Assembly (NCBI GenBank): GCA_943704525.1
Contig: CALSCQ010000437.1
Coordinates: 1 to 21,794 of the forward strand
Source: Pigoraptor vietnamica
Lineage: Eukaryota; Opisthokonta; Filasterea
Length of the DNA: 21,794 nucleotides
Direction of reading: 5' to 3'
The position numbers were made by a program, and so were the translations under genes. The notes beneath the pieces were generated by a model that searched no databases, was not told where the DNA came from, and worked only from the letters and a program-made list of their open reading frames with translations. Each line of letters begins with the position of its first letter. The stretch's first letter is position 1. Positions 17,401 through 21,794 of this stretch are shown here, one piece after another.

Positions 17401-20400
17401 TCAGGACATCGGGTCCCAGGAAGGCAGGTCGAGGGGAAGCGACTTCCACTTCGGCACCGGTCCCAGCACTTTCGAGCGGTCGCTTGTGCTCCGAAAGCAC
17501 ACGGCTTTGATGCTGGGCATGGCCAGTTCGATCGGCACTGGCTGCTCGATGCGCAGGACGCTTCCCACAACGCGCTTGCACCTGCTGCAGCTGATCCTTC
17601 CCACGGTGGAGAACATAGCGTCGAACTTGTCCGGTGTCGAGTTACGCCGCAGCAGCGAGCTCCGATACGGCGGCGCGGATGCCCACTCCGTGTTGCTTAC
17701 ACACCGGTGGGCGTCATTGACGACGACGAGGTCGTCAGCGGGCCCTATTTCAGCCTGACAAGAGGCGCAACACACCACATAGTCCGAAGTACTGTTGGCA
17801 GCCGCCGACCGCCGCCGCACCGCATCCTTCTCCTTCGCCGCGGCGTCTTCCCTCGTCCACGCGTCGTGGAGTTGCTGTTGCTTGGAGAGCACAAATGCGC
17901 CAATGCGCCCGTCTGCGCGCACCGTCGCAATCGCACGCTGCCCCTGCGTTTCCGCCTCCTCCCACTTGAGCATGCCATGAAGGCGCGTCGATCCGGCAAA
18001 GTCGATGGCGACCATCACGCCGTCGTCGCGGCGCGCACGTCCCTTCGTGTGCACAAACTCGTTCGCGTTGAGCGAGAGGCCGATCGACACGACACGCGAG
18101 CACACGGGAATGTTGATCCCCTGGTGCGCCACCTTCGTCGCCACGAGCACGCGGCACTCGCCGGCGCGGAACTGAGCAAGAATGGCCTTGCGTTCGGACG
18201 TCGTGCTCTTCGGATCGTCGCCGGGCGCTCCTTCGATCGCCGTCGCACCGCCCGAGTTGACGCCGACCAGACACTCCGGGTTAAGGCGCGCAACCGACTT
18301 CTCACTCTGCAGAGCCTTGTGTAGGAGCTTGACGGCGCAGCGCATTTCGCACATGACCAACGTCGAGTGCGAGTTGCCGTTGTCGTTGTCGTTGCCGCCC
18401 AGCAGCTCGCACAGCTTCGACATGAGGGGGCTTCTGCACTCGGCACCGCGCGACGCACGCAGCAGGTTGTCCAGCTCCATGCCATCGCCGCAGAGCTCTT
18501 CGTATATGTCGCGGGAGGCAGGGTCCGTCGCGTGCTTTTCGCGATCGACAAACGCAAAGAGGTACTCGCACGCCTCATTGGAACCGACCGTGTAGAGGAT
18601 GTGCATAGAGCGCGCCGATCGTCGCAACAACCGAGTGATGGTGGTGATGTGCGAAATGCGCAGCTGCAGTCCGGACCTCTTCAGCGCCGCCGACTGCATC
18701 TCGAGCTTCGCTAGCCATACGTGCGTCCGTCCGCCAGCGACCTCAGCGATCTCGTCGGCGATTTCCTTGCAGCTGTCCTTCACCGCCTGGAACGCACCCA
18801 CGTCTTTCTTCGGCCAGTTCTTCTCCGTTATTCCCACACACGCCTGCCGCAATAAAGGTCGCGTCAGTAACAATAAATTGAAAAGTACGTGCGCGCAAAG
18901 TGGAGAGGAAGATAAAAAAACCGGAATTGAATAGGTGCTATTGTAACGTTGGAAAAATCCCACACGAACCTTGATGAGCGCGATCAGGGACTTGTAAACG
19001 CGGCTATCCCGCACGGCCTTGAAGTCGCACGCCATATCTTGGAACGCAACACGCCGTCCCTCGTGCGCCGACAGCACGACGGAACACAGGTTGCACATCA
19101 GTGCGTCGATGGCGCCGCGGTCCCGCTTGCCGCCGGCGAATGGAGTCGCCGTCAACCCGACGACCACGGGCGACGTCCGGTCATTGCGCGCGATGTTCTC
19201 CAGGTTCCGCGGCCGCCAGTGCCTCTTCATGAGGACGTTGTAGGGGTGGTCTTTGTCACACAGGTGACACTCGTCAAAGGCGAGCATGGCGATGTCGTCG
19301 AGCGAGGCGACCTTGTCGTTCAGCGCCGCGAGAAGAATCGTGTCGACCGTGACAACACACGCCACGTGGTCGCGGTCGCGCAGTGCGGCCGCAAGCTCGC
19401 GGGCCGTCTCGCCAGGCCCTTTCTTCTTGTCGCGATCCCCCACAAAGCACTTCACGGCAATGTTGTTCCATCCGAGGGACGCGAATGCCAGCGCAATCTC
19501 CCGCGACTGCTGGAGGGCGAGGTCGTACTTGTCGACGACAAACACAAACGCCCCGGGCGCATCCGGAGACTCTGCGCGCGTAGACGGCTGCGCGTACTCG
19601 ACGCGGCCGTCCACGTCTGTCCTCGCCGTGCCAAACGCGCGCGCGTACGCAAAAGGCGCCATCTGCGTCTTGCCGAAGCCCGTCGGGGCCGTCATGATGC
19701 CATTGCGACACACGCTTCCCTCGAACAGGCGCTCGACGAGAGCCCGCTGGTCGTCCCGCAGTTCAATTTTGCTGCTGCGAATGACGTATTCGGGGACGAA
19801 GCGTTCGTACGTGCGCTGATCCTCCATGCTGTTGTTCGCGTTATCCACGGCGTCCTCTAGCGGCCGACCCCGCACCGCGTTCCTGTAGAATGCAAGCGCC
19901 CAGTCCGCGGCGTACCACCCGTAGACCTCGTCCTCGCCGGGGTGAACGACAGGCAGAGATGCAGCCATCGCAACCCTCACGGAGACGACCTTCGCGTAGC
20001 ACGTGTTGATGACGACGGCAAGCGACTTAGACTTAGGCAGACCCTTCGCGTAATCACGTACGGCATTTGCGAGCGCCCCATCCTCTGCAGCATCGTTCGC
20101 CAGCGCGCTTGCATCGCGCCCTTGCCTTCCGTGCCGCGCGATGTGCACGTAGTCGAATTGTCGCCCTCCGCAACCGCCACGAAGCAGCTCTAGCACGCCG
20201 CCGGTTTCGACCAGCTCGTCCACGTCCGTCACAACGACACCCGGAATGTTGGCAATGCGGTCGCGCTCCTTCCTCACAGAAATCGCGTCGTCCCCCTCGT
20301 CCGCGATGCCCCAGAACAGCACGCTGATCTTCGGAACCGCCTTGGGTCGACCGAATGCGAGCGCCAGCTGGCACTTATCGCGCAGCGCAGACTCAAGCAA

Positions 20401-21276
20401 GTCAACGTCGGCGTCCGCGCTCGTGTCGTCGTCGCACGCCGCCGAAAACTTCTCCCACGCGGCCTTGATGTCCTCCAGCAGAGCACTACCCTCCGGGGAC
20501 CCGTTGTTGCCGCGAGTGTCGGCAGTGCACTCGTGCAGCCGCTTTTCCGCCATCTCCATCAACTCGGCCAACTCCTCCGCCTTTCGCTTGCGGGCCGTTG
20601 TGTCGGACACGATCGAGAAGAGGGGCGACAGAAGGCAAAGACCTCGAGAGTGGGCGTCGGCCTTGCTCTTCCCGATCGAGATGAGTAGGGCAAACACCGC
20701 ACGGCCCTTGATCGACAAGAGCTGCAGCGTGCGGCCATGTAAGTGTGTCCGCTTGCCGCTGCCGAAATCGGATGTGTTATCGAAAACAGCCGCGGGGTTA
20801 TAGCGCCAATCGCGAGAAAGCGAACCCCAAGGAGGCACCGCGGCTGTGCCGTCGCTGCTCTGCTCGTCTCTTGTCGTCGTCGACACCTGCGATGGCGACG
20901 TGGCTCCCTCGGGCGCGTCGCGTTGAGCCGTGTATTCGCTCGCGGGACAATACGTCGTTGAGGCGCCGTCGGCGTGTTCCCTTGGTTTCACAAGCTCGAC
21001 GAACAGCTTGACGTCGACGAGAAACTCACGCAGCGCTGAACCGACGGCGTCCGACGACGCGTCAATCGTGCACGAAATACGCGGCGCCTTGAAGTTACAG
21101 CCAGTCTTCGAGTTGGCGGCTTTTGTGTACGCGTCGTCCACATGATCCACGTGCAAGGCAGCCCGCCCCATACTTCCCGGTGCCCACGGCTCTTCACGCG
21201 TGGTGGGGACGAGTTTGAACTGTCCGTTAGAAACGCCGGCGAAGACGTTGTAGTGGCCCTCGTTCGCGCATGGCAT
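17401..21276 (-). CDS. CHAT peptidase-RIG-I-like helicase fusion with RIG-I C-terminal domain
   Basis: Predicted cytosolic RNA sensor with a built-in protease. The start is the ATG at 21276 (A at -3); the open frame runs upstream only to a TTG. Removing the intron 18844-18969 gives 1249 residues. Order: residues 1-270, no recognised domain, ending in a charged helical stretch; about 317-485, CHAT/caspase-like peptidase with ISVLFWGIA, YVHIARHGRQG (His382), AVVINTCYAK (Cys426) and DWALAFYRNAVRGRPLEDAV; about 505-1060, SF2 helicase with APTGFGKT (530-537), VVTVDT, DECH (668-671), GLTATPF, a helical insert between the RecA lobes, VATKVAHQGINIP (about 1003-1015) and HTKGRARR (about 1034-1041); about 1126-1249, a domain with CASC (1128/1131) and CSRC (1188/1191) ending KWKSLPLDLPSWD, the layout of the zinc-binding RIG-I/LGP2 regulatory domain. 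DECH plus this domain separates it from Dicer. No CARDs are present. RNA-triggered proteolysis is inferred; helicase and C-terminal calls are firm, the peptidase call is good. Confidence 0.9.
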   Translation of the reverse strand: MPCANEGHYNVFAGVSNGQFKLVPTTREEPWAPGSMGRAALHVDHVDDAYTKAANSKTGCNFKAPRISCTIDASSDAVGSALREFLVDVKLFVELVKPREHADGASTTYCPASEYTAQRDAPEGATSPSQVSTTTRDEQSSDGTAAVPPWGSLSRDWRYNPAAVFDNTSDFGSGKRTHLHGRTLQLLSIKGRAVFALLISIGKSKADAHSRGLCLLSPLFSIVSDTTARKRKAEELAELMEMAEKRLHECTADTRGNNGSPEGSALLEDIKAAWEKFSAACDDDTSADADVDLLESALRDKCQLALAFGRPKAVPKISVLFWGIADEGDDAISVRKERDRIANIPGVVVTDVDELVETGGVLELLRGGCGGRQFDYVHIARHGRQGRDASALANDAAEDGALANAVRDYAKGLPKSKSLAVVINTCYAKVVSVRVAMAASLPVVHPGEDEVYGWYAADWALAFYRNAVRGRPLEDAVDNANNSMEDQRTYERFVPEYVIRSSKIELRDDQRALVERLFEGSVCRNGIMTAPTGFGKTQMAPFAYARAFGTARTDVDGRVEYAQPSTRAESPDAPGAFVFVVDKYDLALQQSREIALAFASLGWNNIAVKCFVGDRDKKKGPGETARELAAALRDRDHVACVVTVDTILLAALNDKVASLDDIAMLAFDECHLCDKDHPYNVLMKRHWRPRNLENIARNDRTSPVVVGLTATPFAGGKRDRGAIDALMCNLCSVVLSAHEGRRVAFQDMACDFKAVRDSRVYKSLIALIKVRVGFFQRYNSTYSIPVFLSSSPLCAHVLFNLLLLTRPLLRQACVGITEKNWPKKDVGAFQAVKDSCKEIADEIAEVAGGRTHVWLAKLEMQSAALKRSGLQLRISHITTITRLLRRSARSMHILYTVGSNEACEYLFAFVDREKHATDPASRDIYEELCGDGMELDNLLRASRGAECRSPLMSKLCELLGGNDNDNGNSHSTLVMCEMRCAVKLLHKALQSEKSVARLNPECLVGVNSGGATAIEGAPGDDPKSTTSERKAILAQFRAGECRVLVATKVAHQGINIPVCSRVVSIGLSLNANEFVHTKGRARRDDGVMVAIDFAGSTRLHGMLKWEEAETQGQRAIATVRADGRIGAFVLSKQQQLHDAWTREDAAAKEKDAVRRRSAAANSTSDYVVCCASCQAEIGPADDLVVVNDAHRCVSNTEWASAPPYRSSLLRRNSTPDKFDAMFSTVGRISCSRCKRVVGSVLRIEQPVPIELAMPSIKAVCFRSTSDRSKVLGPVPKWKSLPLDLPSWDPMS
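18844..18969 (-). other. Frame-preserving 126-base intron in the helicase gene
   Basis: On the - strand it begins GTTCGTG after ATCAAG and ends TTGCGGCAG before GCGTGTGTGGG. It is markedly AT- and pyrimidine-rich compared with the gene. It is 42 codons long with no stop, so the open frame passes through it. Retained, it would insert a hydrophobic, family-unlike segment (FLSSSPLCAHVLFNLLLL) between the two helicase lobes, which argues that it is normally spliced. Confidence 0.8.
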
Positions 21277-21598
21277 GTTACTCCTCCGGTCAGGGTCGCA
21301 CAAGGAGTCCTGGCAGCTGCGAACCGTAAATACGATCCCGTGAGAGCTATGCCTATATGCGCACACCGTCGGTGAGCAGTCGGTGAGCAGATGTGCGCGC
21401 AAGCATGGTTTTCAGCGAAACTTATCTTGATAACAATAAGAAAAAAACTCACAGTGGGAACCCCGTGCAGTGAGAGGGTCCTGTCCATTCGGCGTCGTTG
21501 GAGCCCATTTCGAAAGACCGTCTGGCCGTAACTCGGTTAGCCGGCGTTTAGCGGCAATCTGAATTGACAATGTCGACTTCGAAACATGTGCAAGCGGG
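21277..21598 (-). promoter_or_regulatory. 5' leader and probable promoter of the CHAT-helicase gene
   Basis: No gene features are in this stretch. On the - strand a consensus-like donor GTGAGTTTTTTTC begins at 21452 and a possible acceptor TTCGCAG ends at 21317, so a 136-base leader intron is possible. The joined frame upstream does not extend the protein in frame, so it would be untranslated. Confidence 0.35.

Positions 21599-21794
<196 letters not shown>

Noticed and set aside
17221-18324. 367-codon open frame on + under the helicase C-terminal region
   Set aside because: It is antisense to the conserved helicase motifs V-VI and the zinc domain; its composition is typical of a mirror frame and no family match is seen.
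18949-19860. 303-codon open frame on + under helicase motifs I-III
   Set aside because: Complement of a strongly conserved coding region; no independent support.
17401-21276. Reading the large helicase gene as a Dicer
   Set aside because: There are no RNase III, PAZ or double-stranded RNA-binding domains after the helicase; instead a four-Cys RIG-I-type domain ends the protein.

Overview
This window is nuclear DNA from a GC-rich, intron-bearing eukaryote. Genes are split by GT-AG introns of roughly 50 to 450 bases, both strands are used, and long (CA)n/(TG)n tracts sit in introns and between genes. The gene content (a SOX-like HMG-box factor, an animal/plant-type GnT-II, an alkaline phosphatase, an eukaryotic UreG and compact F-box genes) suggests a microbial eukaryote. 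A holozoan relative of animals fits the SOX-like box and the RIG-I-like gene best, but the lineage cannot be fixed from the sequence alone.

Layout from left to right. A 5'-truncated alkaline phosphatase runs on + from the left edge to 2751, with seven exons visible. Convergent to it is a seven-exon Golgi N-acetylglucosaminyltransferase II (MGAT2) on -, 2912-5928. Head to head with MGAT2 is a six-exon urease accessory GTPase UreG on +, 6161-8433. Next comes a divergent pair of F-box genes: F-box plus degenerate ankyrin-like repeats on -, 8728-10897, and F-box plus Sel1-like repeats on +, 11202-12149. A two-exon SOX-like HMG-box transcription factor follows on -, 12879-15091. Then comes about 2.3 kb with no recognisable gene, including an AT-rich island. 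A large gene on -, 17401-21276, and a long (TG)n tract close the window.

The most notable gene is the last one. In a single polypeptide of about 1249 residues it joins a CHAT/caspase-like cysteine peptidase (His and Cys dyad visible), a superfamily 2 helicase of the RIG-I/Dicer type (APTGFGKT, DECH, TATP, GRARR) and a C-terminal four-cysteine domain matching the RIG-I/LGP2 regulatory (RNA end-binding) domain. Animal RIG-I-like receptors signal through CARDs. This architecture would instead place a protease effector directly on the RNA sensor, as several prokaryotic CHAT-based defence systems do. It is a strong candidate for an undescribed one-protein antiviral or cell-death system in a eukaryote.

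The other genes are housekeeping or regulatory and show no obvious functional link to the sensor. Exon boundaries were worked out by hand from reading frame, splice-site sequence and family conservation. First exons and 3' ends are the least certain parts.
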